Origin: Takakia lepidozioides
Taxonomy: Eukaryota > Streptophyta > Takakiopsida > Takakiales > Takakiaceae
Assembly (NCBI GenBank): GCA_030704615.1
Contig: CM060732.1
Coordinates: 19,718,001-19,782,000, forward strand
DNA: 64,000 nt
Reading direction: 5' to 3'
Position numbers and translations under genes: made by a program. Below the pieces are notes generated by a model that was not told the origin of the DNA, made no database searches, and saw only the letters and a list, made by a program, of their open reading frames with translations. The stretch's first letter is position 1. Every line of letters begins with the position of its first letter. Shown in pieces: positions 35,838-47,218 of the stretch.

Positions 35838-36120
35838 GTCAATATATGAAGCGAGACGTTTGTTTTGTTTTGTTTGTAGCATTGTTGAGATCTCCCAAAC
35901 CGTGGGGCCCAACCCCGGTGTTTGGTGCCGTTGGAAAGCCCTCGATGAGGAGGGGTGCACCGGCTTGCTCTCATGTTTTTTGGACGTGCGGTGTGGGAGA
36001 TGTCGAATTTCAAGTACTTTTGGTCGGTGGAAATTCGCGGAAAAAATAGCAAAATGGGTTTTTTTAGAGCAATGATTGGCTCTTCATGGCATGTGGGAGA
36101 AGTGTTTTTGGTCACAGGAA
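35838..36120 (+). repeat. Helitron-like dispersed repeat, core copy c
   Basis: Begins TCAATATATGAAGCGAGACG with a (TTTTG)n tract. Then come AGATCTCCCAAACCG, GTTGGAAAGCCCTCGATGAG, GGTGTGGGAGATGTCGAATT and AGCAAAATGG. It directly follows the ...CTACCATAG end of the preceding array, so units appear joined head to tail. Confidence 0.8.
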
Positions 36121-37305
36121 ATTCATGAAAAGAAATAAATTAGCAAAGTGGGCTTTCCTGGGCCAATGATTGGATATATCAATATATTAAGCCTCGATAT
36201 GAGATATATCTATATATGAAGCCTCCATACTAAGGAGATGCAGTTGGACTTAGAGGACACTCGACACTTAGGCCAAGAGCACGTGCTACCCTAGATGATA
36301 AGAAACATATTACTACACAATAAATTCCTGAAAAAAAATTTGATTTTTCATGTGGGAGATTTGGAATTTGAAGTATTTTTGGTCACAGAAAATTCATGAT
36401 AAAATACAAATTGTTTTTTTATGGAATGCAAATTCGTTGACAATATTTCTCCCCGATCAAAATGTACCAAAAACAATGAATATTGTATATACAGAAGTAT
36501 TAATATAAACTTCTAACTCTTTCACCAACCAATCTGTGAATCATATTACATTGTTGTTCATTTGTTGTTCATTCATGTAGCAGACATTCTTTGTAACTAA
36601 ACAAACATCCAACTTCATTTTAGTATATCGATTTCAATTCTTCACACAGCATCAACATGGGCATCGACATAGATGACACACTTGGATACATAAGGGATTG
36701 CACTTGGACATAGATGACACTGGACACATGGGCCAACGGCACATGCTACCCTATTATATTTTAATATAGACGTGTGATTTTACGGTACTTTCGCCAAATG
36801 TAGGCAACGGCGGCTCCTTTAGGCTCCGTTGAGGAAAAAAAAAAGATTTTTGGATCAACTGGTTACTTATCCCTGTTGCCCCGGTTATGGCAGTTAGAAG
36901 ATGTTTACCTTTAAAATGGAAAGTAGTAGCTCTTCAAAATGATGTGACACCATAAATTACGCGTGCTTTGGCAAAAGTTTTTTTTTCTCTTCTTTCGTTC
37001 TTTTATCAATATCTATTTATATTTTAAATTTCAAATAAAAAATACTACAGATCTTATAAAAACAATAATTTTTTTTTTAAAATAAAAACATATTCTATCA
37101 ATCAATAGTATTGTTACTATTCCAGCTAGAGCTAACGCAACTAAGAGCCACTTCATTTTACTACTGCTTCCTGTTAAAGGTTTATAAAGGTTTTCATACA
37201 TCAAAGTATTTAACAAGTAAATTTAAGTATTTAAACTAAGAGACTAAATAGATGTACATAGACTAAATAATATCTATTATATAAATTTTTAATAGATCTA
37301 TATTC
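36121..37305. repeat. Decayed Helitron-like repeat pieces and AT-rich DNA
   Basis: Fragments of the 3' motif appear at about 36,235-36,300 and 36,660-36,760 (ending GCTACCCTATT). The rest is AT-rich with no supported gene. Confidence 0.5.
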
Positions 37306-37644
37306 TTAATTACCCAAAATACAGACAGAAGACAAAAATCCCATAGGACGATCGAACTCCGGGATTTTCAAGACTGGAGCTTCCGCCATCCGCTGCTTCA
37401 ATTCAGCAAAAGCTTGGCCACAAAATGTATTCCATTCCCAGACTTTGGATTTACACAGAAGGTCCGACAACGGCCCCGCGATCTTGGCGAAATTTCTCAC
37501 ATACTTCCGGTAATAGGAGGCGAGTCTTAGGAAGGATCGCACTCCCGGGACCGAAGTCGGAGGCTCCCAGTCCAAGATCGCCCTCACCTTTCTGTCATCC
37601 ATTTTGATCCCGTCCTGTGTAATCACATGCCCTAGGAACTCCAC
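37306..37644 (-). pseudogene. Ty3/gypsy reverse transcriptase C-terminal fragment
   Basis: Encodes FLGHVITQDGIKMD, then VPGVRSFLRLASYYRKYVRN and FAKIAGPLSDLL, the thumb/connection region after the RT YxDD box in Ty3/gypsy polyproteins. The catalytic YxDD region itself and RNase H/integrase are absent. A (TA)n tract lies directly upstream at 37,664-37,690. Isolated degraded fragment. Confidence 0.88.
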
Positions 37645-37663
37645 TCATATTTCATCAATTATC

Positions 37664-37690
37664 ATATATATATATATATATATATATATA
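37664..37690. repeat. (AT)n microsatellite
   Basis: About 13 AT dinucleotides in a row next to the RT fragment. Confidence 0.9.
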
Positions 37691-37697
37691 CTGTCGT

Positions 37698-37998
37698 AAT
37701 CAATATAATAAGCAAGGTAGTTTGTTTTGTTTTGTGGTTGAGATCTCCCAGACCGCAAGCCTCTGCCCGGGGTTTTGATACCGCTGGAAAGCCCTCAATG
37801 AGTAGGGGTGCAACGATGTTGTTTCATAAGTTTTGGACTTGCACTGTGGGAGATATTGAATTTTACGTATTTTTTGTCACTAAAAATTCATCAAATTAGC
37901 AAATTGGATTTTTCTGGAATATTGGCCCTTCATTTGTCTTTTGGTGTACTTAGTAAAATGACGGTACAATATGTGCTCAATGGCACATGCCACCACTA
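37698..37998 (+). repeat. Helitron-like dispersed repeat, core copy d
   Basis: Begins TCAATATAATAAGCAAGG after an A. It has the (TTTTG)n tract, GAGATCTCCCAGACCGCAAG, GCTGGAAAGCCCTCAATGAG and GTGTACTTAG near the end, and finishes GCACATGCCACCACTAG. It belongs to a TTAAGCAAGG subfamily with the copy at 25,503. Confidence 0.78.
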
Positions 37999-38254
37999 GT
38001 CAATATATTAAGCAAGGTAATTTGTTTGTTTTGTTTTGTTTTGTTTGTCACGTTCAGATCACCCAAACCACAAATCCTTTGCCCGGATACTGTTGTAAGG
38101 TCTCGATGAATAGGGGGGCATCGAGGTGGTTCCATAATTTTTGGACCTACGGTGTGAGCCTAGATACTGAATTTCAAGTATTTTTGTGACTGAAAATTCA
38201 TGACAATTATAAATTGGAACTTGAATATTGGCCTTTCATTTGTCTTTTGGTACA
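37999..38254 (+). repeat. Helitron-like dispersed repeat, core copy e, split by a MULE
   Basis: Starts TCAATATATTAAGCAAGG right after the CTAG end of copy d. At 38,254 it is interrupted by a MULE-type element and later by a SINE. Its tail (GACGGTACAATATGTGTTCA) resumes at about 39,093. Confidence 0.75.
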
Positions 38255-38844
38255 CATTGTTACCGGAAGACAATAGGAATAATGTAAGAACTTCATGGAC
38301 GCGTGTGATCTGATAGTACAACCTGGGCTCCTCCGGCGGGGCCCCTACCAAATCCTCCCCACCCCCTCTTACTTCAGTTTCACTATTAAATACTTAAAAA
38401 TCCGAGAGGGTTGTAAGCTGTGGTGGGTAGCGTGACGGTAAGGTTACAAGATTGCAAGCAGCGAAGTTCTGAGTTTGATTCTTGATGGGAGGCTCTTGTA
38501 GTGTAACTCTGGTCGATGTAACCCTCCAATTGGCGGTTTCTCATCTAACTCTGGTTAGTCCATTTTATACTTAGCCACATTTGGACTTAGTCAAATTTCG
38601 AGACCAAGTGTGAGTTACACCGACTGGAGTTACACTCCATTCTGTGTAACCCCGAGTGGAGTTACACACCTCGTCGTGTAACCCCGTGTAACTTTGACTG
38701 GAGTTGACACTCCTTCAGTTCCATGTCACTCTCAAGAGAGGGTGGGGAAGATTGGACATGTAGGAAACCGGCGTACCGTCCTATCAGAGGTTGCATGTGT
38801 GCATTAAGTTCTTACGCTATTCCTATTATCTTCCCATGGTTACC
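38255..38844. mobile_element. MULE-type non-autonomous element (570 bp) with 10-bp TSD
   Basis: The element is 38,265-38,834. Its long ends are GGAAGACAATAGGAATA, ATGTAAGAACTT on the left, and GGAAGATAATAGGAATA, GCGTAAGAACTT on the minus strand of the right end. Flanks are CATTGTTACC and CATGGTTACC, 9 of 10 matching; 9-10-bp duplications plus long inverted repeats fit Mutator-like elements. The interior has many GTGTAACTCC/GGAGTTACAC inverted words and a tRNA-like segment at 38,420-38,490. It inserted into repeat copy e. Confidence 0.82.
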
Positions 38845-38857
38845 TATCAATATAAAT

Positions 38858-39090
38858 ACATATCGCCAACGTCATTAGCTCAGTTGATTAGTGCATTGAA
38901 CCCAGATGATTTTGGGGTCAAATCCTGACTTGACGGGTGTGGTATGTTCTTCTCCCCCATCCCGTGGGCGGTGTCCCATCAGAAAGCCTTCACGGCGAGG
39001 TTACTATGAAAAAAGTTATTTTCTCCTCTCACTATCAAATGGCCTGATTTATGAGGTGTTTCTTTTAAAAATAAAAATAAAAAACATATC
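38858..39090 (+). mobile_element. tRNA-derived SINE, copy 3, with 7-bp TSD
   Basis: The body is 38,865-39,083. It starts GCCAAC, with box A-like TTAGCTCAGTTGATT and box B-like GGGTCAAATCC. Then GTGGGCGGTGTCCCATC, GGCCTGATTTATGAGGTG and an A-rich tail. The flanks are perfect copies of ACATATC (38,858-38,864 and 39,084-39,090). Same subfamily as the copy at 4,590. Confidence 0.88.
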
Positions 39091-39134
39091 CAGACGGTAC
39101 AATATGTGTTCAATGGCAGAGGGCATATATAGTA

Positions 39135-39400
39135 GTATCAATATATGAAGCGAGACGTTTGCTTTGTTTTATTTTGTTTTGTTTTGTCCCATTGAGACGT
39201 CCCGAACCGCAAGGCCCCAACACTGGTGCTTGGTACCGTTGGAAAGCCCTCGATGAGGAGGGGTGCACCGGCTTGGTCTCATGATTTTTGGGCCTGCGGT
39301 GTGGGAGATATGGAATTTCAAGTACTTTGGGTCGCTGGAAATTCGCAAAAAATAGCAAAGTGGGCTTTCCTGGGACAATGATTGGAGCCTAGACGGGAGA
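39135..39400 (+). repeat. Helitron-like dispersed repeat, core copy f
   Basis: TCAATATATGAAGCGAGACG preceded by A. It has a long (TTTTG)n tract, GTTGGAAAGCCCTCGATGAG, GGTGTGGGAGATATGGAATT and AGCAAAGTGG. It resembles the copies at 35,838 and 58,515. Confidence 0.8.
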
Positions 39401-39439
39401 TATATCAATAATGATTAGTACTCAATAAATTCATGGAAA

Positions 39440-39870
39440 ATAATAAATCGGGCCTTGACATTGGAGACGTATTTGGATACATAGAAGATTGCACACCGGG
39501 CTTAGATGGGCCTCAACATAGGAGACGCATATGGGAGATGCCCTTGGATACATAGGAGACGCATTTGGATACACTTGGGCTTAGATGACAGTGGACACTT
39601 GGGCCTCTACATGGGAGATGCACTTGGATACATAGAAGATTGCACTTGGGCTTAGATGGGCCTCGACATAGGAGACGCACTGGGATACATAGGAAATTGC
39701 ACTTGGTCTTAGATTTCAATTCTTCACACATGGGCCAACGGCATAGGCTACCCTAGAGGTCGCACTTGGACCTTGACATAGGAGAGGCACTTGGATACAT
39801 AAGAGATTGCACTCGGGCTTAGATGCAAGTGGACAATTGGGCCAACGTCACATGCTACCCTAGTATTAGT
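39440..39870 (+). repeat. Second array of CACTTGGGC / GGCCAACGGCACAGGCTACC units
   Basis: Repeated words GGCCTCGACATAGGAGACGC, GGATACATAGGAGATTGCAC and GGCTTAGATGACA occur about four times. Terminal CTACCCTAG motifs occur at about 39,755 and 39,865. Confidence 0.7.
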
Positions 39871-40967
39871 AAATTGGAAGGTGCTCACCATGGGTTAAAC
39901 TTTTGAGGGTTTCAAAAACTGGGTTATTTCTTATTTGGTAGTTTTATCATAATTAATATTTAGAAGTGATGTAACATTTGCATTGAATACGTGACTCAGA
40001 AAACAAAAGAAAAAGAGAGGAAAAAAACAAAAGAAGAAAAAAGAAAGAAAGGAAGTAATACTAGAGCATATTTCAATTGTTTTTGGGCAACTTAAATTTG
40101 ATGACGATGATGTGGCGATGATGACCTCGCAATGATGATGTGGCACTATGGCACCCTACTCCTGCTCTACGTAAAACTAGTCTCCCCCCTTCGATCATCA
40201 CTAGAATTATAGTGAGTCCAAGGTAGAAGGGGGTGGGGATCCGGCAAAAGTACCATCCAATCGATATCTTACAAGTGACATCTAGTGGGGAGAGGCAGAA
40301 ATGACAATGGCAGGTTTGTCTTGAGCACATATGCATAAAATTGACCCAGCAGCCCCCCACACTTTCACACCCACTCGTATATCAGACCCTAAAGATAGTT
40401 TTGTAGAGTTTTTTCCATGCACTGCCCAGTAGTCGATTTGTGTGATAGAGAGGATGTGGAGAACAAACCACACACTAAAACAATTGCACATCAGTTCAAC
40501 ACTTTCAACACTTCAGGTGTAACGCAACTTGCATCAAGAAATAATCCAGCCATACTCTTTTCAGTGAACACTGTTCAAAAGTCGTGTCCCCATTCGACAG
40601 AGTCGACAAAACCTGTTTTATGAGTCTGCAATCTCTTCATTACAAAGTACAAGTTGATATGCTCACTGCAACAACTGCCAACAGCCGTTTAGAGACATGT
40701 GTGCTGGGATCAGTCAACCTGATTGCCCACTGTGTTGGAAGATTAAAGTTGGTTCTTAACCAATTCTCCACTACAACCAGTTGGCAATTTTTGCTCCTGC
40801 AAGTCACTCGGCTTCTACATCAAGAGAGTCAAGGAAACTAAAAGCTTACAAAAGGGCTTTCTCAAAGCTTACCTACAACCCCACCTACGTACCCGTTTGA
40901 GATGTCAGATATGGAAACAGACACAGGCGTAAGGGGGGACTTTAGCTGCCACGGCTGGTGAAAAAGT
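39871..40967. other. MPB2C 3' flank, nothing recognised
   Basis: Probably includes the MPB2C 3' UTR. No gene or repeat boundary could be supported. Confidence 0.4.
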
Positions 40968-43900
40968 CTAGTAAATTGGACATCCCTCTGCTACTGGGGG
41001 CTGTACACACCGAACACCAAAAGGATCCATTAGAGGGGGTTCTGTAAGATAAGCCTGAAGCTCCCTGCGAAACTCGGCAACCATCACAAGGGCCTCTTCA
41101 CCTGGTTGTTCTCGGGCAGCAATAACAGCTGCCAGGTATTTGCGTTTGACCAGATCCATTTTCTCTCTGTCTTCCTTAGCCTCCTTGGGGACAGCAATGA
41201 CGAGCTCTTCATCATTCTTGCCTGAAACACGCACTAAGACTTGTTCGGGAATGGTGGACAGCATGTCCACCCGATATGGTGGACCCTCCACTTCATCCTG
41301 CCAAGTCACACACCATTAGTTGAATCACGACCCTCTTACGACAATATGCTCAGAAAGCGGAGAATGTATCTCCTGAGGAAGAGGCCACAACAGGATTAGC
41401 AAGGCCTACATTTGTGAGTGGGCATTTTTTTCACGGTAGTTGCAAGTTGAAGTCATTCTGAGTTATTTGCAGGGCATGACATAACTAGATAACGAGACTA
41501 AGGGGAAGTTAGACACCCAAATCAAAGCAAATGCCTTACAAGTAATTCCAAAACAATTTGGGCAAGATGATCACAAGCATGGAGTAATTTAACCCGCCTC
41601 TGAAAACTAGTCACTGCCAACTATCATTTGACTTCCAAATTTCACCATAAACATGATAGGCAGGATTTTTCAGTATCGGTCATTGGAGATAGATTGTTCC
41701 TTGCTTTTTATTGCAGAGCCTTTTTGGTGACTGGCAGTGACCTGCTTCTCACACCCAGCTGCTCAAAACATGGTATGTGGAAGCTAGTACCTGCGGGGCG
41801 CCATCTACTGTGCAACTAGCCTCCACGGCATCCAGCTGATATCGCAGAGTTAACACCTGGCAGCGCAACCCATTCAACTCAGCTTCCATGCTCGCTGCAT
41901 TGCAGATTGTCTTGTCCATGTTGATTTCTGCCTGCTCCAGTAGTGACTGCATCTCTCCAAGTTCATGCTGTTCCCCACATACAATGCTACTTGTCATGCT
42001 ATCTGTCAAGGGAGATTGCACTTCCCCACTTTCATATGCCTTGGCAGATGAAATCCATCAATTCTCGGACTGAAAGATAAACAGTGCAAATAGTTTCATA
42101 CATATCTGACAGAATAAAGAAAGTGACTGGCATGTTACCAAGTGGCACTGCACAAAACCCAGCCAGAACAAGGAGAGTATCCCAGAATGCCTCAGTAAAG
42201 AGCATAATATTTTGTGAAAAAAGGTATAGAAGGTATGATTAACTTCATTTGCTCAAGAAAGCAGATCACACTTCACCACCATGAGATGAGGCTGAGCACC
42301 AAGTAAAGGTGATAGTGGTCAAATATACATATCTACCATGTTGGGTAAAGTCTCTGACTGGGTTAAGTAGACAAATATCCGCATGCCTTTGCTGAGCCAG
42401 TTGAAGATGCTTGAAAATAGAAAGCTCATGAAGAAAGTGGCTGTGGTAGTCCTGCCTACTACAAGGATGGCAACAAATGCAGGCATTAGAGTAGAATGAA
42501 AGTTGACAGGACAGGGATGTACATGCTTTTTAGATAGATCAATACAAGCAGATTGGGTGATACGGTCTCTCTCTGACAGTTCCTGCTGCAATGTTTCAAT
42601 CTGTGTCTGTAACCGCAGCACATCCATATCCCTTCTTGCCTTGTTGCAAGCCACCTCAGCTGATGACTGGTTAGCTGTGGTCTCCAAGAGGCTATCCTTC
42701 TCAGAGAGTTGCTTCTTCAACTCCTCAATCTCATTTAATAACTGGCGCGTGCTCTGAAAAGGCCGATTGGCCATGGCTTCCAACAGGGCATCCTTCTCCC
42801 AAAGTTTCTGCTTCAGCTCATGAATCTGACTTTGGAGGTGGTCCGTTTCAGCAGGCAGGGGCAGGACCGTGCTATTCAACAGACGATCCTTCTCCCAAAG
42901 CTTCTGCCTCAGTTCATCAATTTCCATCTGTAGCTCATGTGTGTTCTCGCGAGGGGACTGACACCGGGGGAAATACTCCTCAGCATGAGTTTCTTCCTCT
43001 ACCCTCCGCAAGATGTTTTCGCTTTCCTCCCACACCGGGTTATCTTCTCTTGTTTCTTCACACTTGACATGCAGCCGCCGTGGGGTCAATCCCTTATTGG
43101 GTCTTGCAGGACTTTCAGATCTCTGCCACAAATTACACCTTAGTCCCCCATGGCTATTTCCAGATTGCAAAGAAGCAATTAGGAAGATAAATAAATTTTT
43201 CTGGCAAGCAGACCACTATTTCACCCATACCAGGAGTCTTGATCTCAACAGTAGGTTACCATATACAATAGTAACAAATGCTAGCATCTAGGTCTGTCCT
43301 TTCTCCATACAGATAACTTTGCAGATCACCACCATCCGCAACTTTACACAAGGCACAGTGGGAGCGTGGGTACCTTTCTATAGGGTGAAATCCGAGGTGG
43401 AGCAGCCGTGTAGACCATGGACGCACGGTGGGCAAACATCGTCCGCCCCCCTTGCTGGTCCTGCAGAGAGTACAATCCATCCCCTTTCCAATTGGTCAAT
43501 CAGAGAGACAAATTGCCCCAAGATTACGAAAAAGAGGCTGTTTCGTGTTCAGCTAGCCACCTTCACATTAATGGGTCCTCCTGCAGCTGTAGTACAGCCA
43601 GTCAGAGAAGGCTGGTAGCAGAAGCAACATACCCATGGGCGAACTACTTGCAAATTCCCTTTTCACAACAACTGGTTTCTGATACCGGAGGATTTTAAAA
43701 GCCTGTGCCTTTCCTCTCCCAACATAAAATCCATTCAATAAACCAGGAGAAGAAATTGGGTGCTGTGAACCTTGCAACAGAGAAGCCCCACAAAGACATA
43801 CCATGAAGCTCTCCATGAGGGGAATCATCTCCACTAAATTCTGGTACAGAGCAGGGTCCACTGGAGAAGTAGGTGACCCCCCATTGTTTCCAGGGGAGGC

Positions 43901-44380
43901 CCCAAAGCCCCGCACAGCCTCCATTGTTGTCGCACTACCACCTTGTGACCCTAAAGTCACTCCCCACTGCCTGCGCTCCTTGCGACCACGCTGAGGAATG
44001 CGATTATGGCCACTGAGGTTGCTCCCACTCTTCGCAAGGGAGGGAATACTAGAGCTGACGTCAGTAAAAGGGATCCGTTTCGGTGTGCCTGCAGCAAGAT
44101 AGTTTCCAAGGGGCAGCACTATAGGGAACCGAGTGGGATCGTCTGCAAAATTTGAATTTTCAGTTGCAGGAATATCTGAGGCCAGATTGAAGAAGAGATC
44201 ACGTGAACGCGGAGATCCAACGTCACTGCATATTTGGCGAAATGGATCGTGACTTTGCGTGCTGATGGCGCACAAGGCGGGGGTGGGCATAGACGACCCG
44301 TTGGAGCCTCTCCATTGCGGAAATTCGTGGGGAAGAGCGTCTTTCCGCAACCGAGGTCTCATGTGCTCCAAGTGGGCCAT
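40968..44380 (-). CDS. MPB2C: Microtubule-associated MPB2C (movement protein binding protein 2C)
   Basis: MPB2C decorates microtubules and binds movement proteins and KNOX homeodomain proteins to restrict cell-to-cell transport. Four exons: 44380-43802, 43122-42523, 42039-41791, 41297-40968. All are phase 0, giving 585 aa. Exon 1 is Ser/Gly/Pro-rich and ends in the conserved patch ALYQNLVEMIPLMESFM. Exon 2 has heptad blocks (LRQKLWEKDRLL, LKQKLWEKDALL, LKKQLSEKDSLL), a long coiled coil. Exon 3 includes LTLRYQLDAVEAS. Exon 4 ends REKMDLVKRKYLAAVIAARE, then EFRRELQAYL, as in the family's C-terminus. The frame is open upstream to 44,509; I chose the Met at 44,380, with 44,362 possible. Exon 1 is longer than in Arabidopsis. 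The exon 2 donor and exon 3 acceptor are the weakest joins. Family match is from memory. Confidence 0.8.
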
Positions 44381-47218
44381 TGTCCTGCACCAATGCGCTC
44401 CCCCACCCTCCTCCCTCCCTTCCTCGCTACTCTTGAAACTAATTCGTCTACGAACGTATGGGCAGAGGCCATTACAAAACGTCGTCTTTCTTGCGGAGGT
44501 TTTCTTCACTTGGATATGGTGCTCTCAAAGCTGTTTCTCGCAATGCCACCATACGGCAACACCTCTGTGGCCCAGCCTCCCCCTGAGTCTAAAGGATCAC
44601 AACAAGAAGCAATCTGTGCATTGCTTGGGGGCAAATTTACTGCGTGATTTCTGCCTCGCAGTATGTCGCATGTAATCTACCAAGATTCAAAGAACAGACA
44701 CCCTGAGCATGGTGGCTGTACACAGATCAAAAGAGCCTATTCACCACCACAATGCGAGCCCACTCACCACAATCTCCCAGGGACAGAACGGCAAGCGAAC
44801 AAAGAAGAGCACGGCAGAAAAGTATAATAACACTCTCACTGTCTACAAGTGTCAATAAACAGGAAACTGTCCGTGGCAACGGCAAACAGACAACCGTGCT
44901 CCACTACTCCTGGCAGCTCGCACGTCCACGTCCAAGGCCCTTGGCTGGCGCATTCAGATCCTAGCTTTCCACCATCATCTTCCCAACTGAAAACATAAAG
45001 CTGAGCTGAATGTACATGTCCCCATCACGCACGTCCGGGTGGGCCATGGCGGGTCCCAGAGATCCACAAACACACCAAATCCAACACAGATCGCCACACT
45101 TTCAGAAATTCTCCAGCGCCAACGGACAAACCCGCGTCTAGTGATTCCGCTCCATCAATCCAGCTTCCACAGCAGATCGATCAGACCATCAGATCATTCG
45201 AACCTCCGCAGCAGATCGAGAGAGCATTCAAACCAACAGTGTCAATTCTAACGGATCTTGCACACTCCCGGACCCCACTTCTCCCTCCCCCCACCTCCGA
45301 CTCGTTCGGCCCCCCAAACCTTACGCCCAGCTCCGGAACTAGCTGCGGCAATGGCTCGGTGACTGGGTCAGGATCTTCCAGAGCTACAACCGAAGCTATG
45401 GAGATTCGGGACAGGTTGGGTTGGAACTGAACGGTTCTATATGGGATCCTCACATCTGGACGCCTCGTTGCCAACCCCTCGGAGCATCTCAGCGGTCCAT
45501 AAACTGACCAATTTTAGTAGATTTCACAGTGTCACATATTACTGAACCAGTAGGAGCTGGCCATGTGGAAGCTACTTTCCATCTGTTCACACCGAGCTTA
45601 CGTGTTCGCACATGCAGCGTGGCTATGGCGCCAGGTCTTCGGTGGGGTTTTGGAGGAGGAAGGGGAGCGAGCATGCGGGCTGAATTTTGGTGAGGAGGGA
45701 TTCACAACAGTTCGTGGAGAGGCTGCTGATCCAGTTTGTGTTCGAGGACCGACCGACCAACGCTAGGCCGCCGCAGGCAGTGAGAAGTTGCGTTGGGATT
45801 GCTGCGCAAAGGTTTTTGTTCACCGTGAATTTGGATGGCATGCCTCCCTATTTTCCCAAGTTTGTGGTATGCTGCTGGGGATTTTGTGTGAGTTTTGCAA
45901 GATTTGTGTAGAGATATTTGTGACGTTTGTTGAGTGATTTTGTATGCGTGCTGACGATAACTCGTTGTTTCCCTGAAACTATGAGAACTGAGTGTTTGTG
46001 TGCATATTTGTTGTGGTGACAGTGATCTCTCATTTATTTGCGTGTTTTCTCTTGCAAAGCTTTGTTTGGTTTGCGAAAGTAGTGTAGGGATATTGATGAT
46101 CATAGTAAGGGGTTGTGTGCGTGATACAGTAGGCGTACTTTCAGGAACTTGGTATCTCCTTTAAATTCTGGTAATTGTTTGCAGACGTACCGTGATGAGA
46201 ATGATTCCTATGTTTGTTTCTAGTTTTTCTGTCGTCTTTGTGTCCTCTACTAGTTTCGACTAGGTCTACATTTCATTTAGAACAATTTTCTTGCCTCTCA
46301 GTTTCATTCTCCCTTAAGTTGTCCTGTTGTACTAGTTCTTCTTCATTTTTTTTTCTCACATCAAGACTCGTTGCCTTTGGGGTTTAGGTGCTGCTATGTC
46401 TCTTTGTGCTTGATGCCAGCAATTTGTCCGGAGAGTCTCTTGAGCACCTTAGTTGTAAATCACTTACTTCCCCATTATTGTTGCGCTCTACATATGCACG
46501 GTGTTCTATCTTGTTTGGGTTGGGCTTGCAGAGAGTGAGAGGTGGTAGAAAAGAAAAAGGGTAAGAACGCCTGGTTGTGTGCAGTGCACATATTGAGGGC
46601 TGTTGTCTCCATCGAAGGTGGCGGTGTGAAGGGGTAGCTCAGGTAAAGAGGGAGATCAACACTTCACTCTCTTATAAGCAAACTTTCGTCATTTGTATAT
46701 AGATTTCTGCGTGGAGCTTGGACAAGCGGGAGGGAGCGTAAGGCCAGTTGAGAGGGTGAAGAGGGGGAGAGGGAGAGGGACAATGGGGAATAAGAAAAAC
46801 GAGACAAGGACAAACAGGGGAGAGGAAGCACACATGAATTTATGTGCGAAACCCAAGAGTGGGACGCAGTGGTATTATGGCCTGTGTAAGTTGTGCCTAG
46901 CTGTGGAGCTTCCTGGAGCAAAGGAGGGAGCGATGGAGCTTGAGGGGCTTCGCTCAGACCAAAGATGTCACTCTTGGTTTGCCTCATAGCTTTCTAATCT
47001 CAGTCCTAGCAGCTCTTTGCCAATGAAATGGAAAAGAAAAGACCACATGTGCTTGTCTTCACAGGTTAATTCTCTTGTTAGTTCATTCATCTCTGACGGT
47101 GAGATTGTCTCTGGTATTTTTCATCAACTCTTTTTTGTTTGTCTGTGAAATGTGTGTTGGCCATGAAATTCTGACTGAAGGTTAGCAGTAAGAGGGAGGA
47201 TCAATCACAGTCACAACC
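44381..47218. promoter_or_regulatory. 2.8-kb region between divergent MPB2C and SR splicing factor genes
   Basis: Holds both promoters and 5' UTRs. The stretch before the SR start has a plausible 5' UTR intron end. The ORF at 45,687-45,911 ends at a possible donor (GTGGTATGC) but matches no family I know. (GAGAGG)-rich sequence lies at 46,750-46,790. No separate gene supported. Confidence 0.4.

Noticed and set aside
35729-39408. Recurrent minus-strand ORFs with CTPPHRGLSNGTKH-like text (also 58,515)
   Set aside because: They are the antisense reading of the Helitron-like core repeat; frames are interrupted differently in each copy, so no protein is supported.
43319-44675. Plus-strand ORFs in the MPB2C region
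   Set aside because: Shadows of the MPB2C coding strand and intron.
45687-45911. Possible first exon of a gene upstream of the SR factor
   Set aside because: Ends near a donor-like site, but no partner exon, conserved motif or family could be found; kept only as a note in the intergenic entry.
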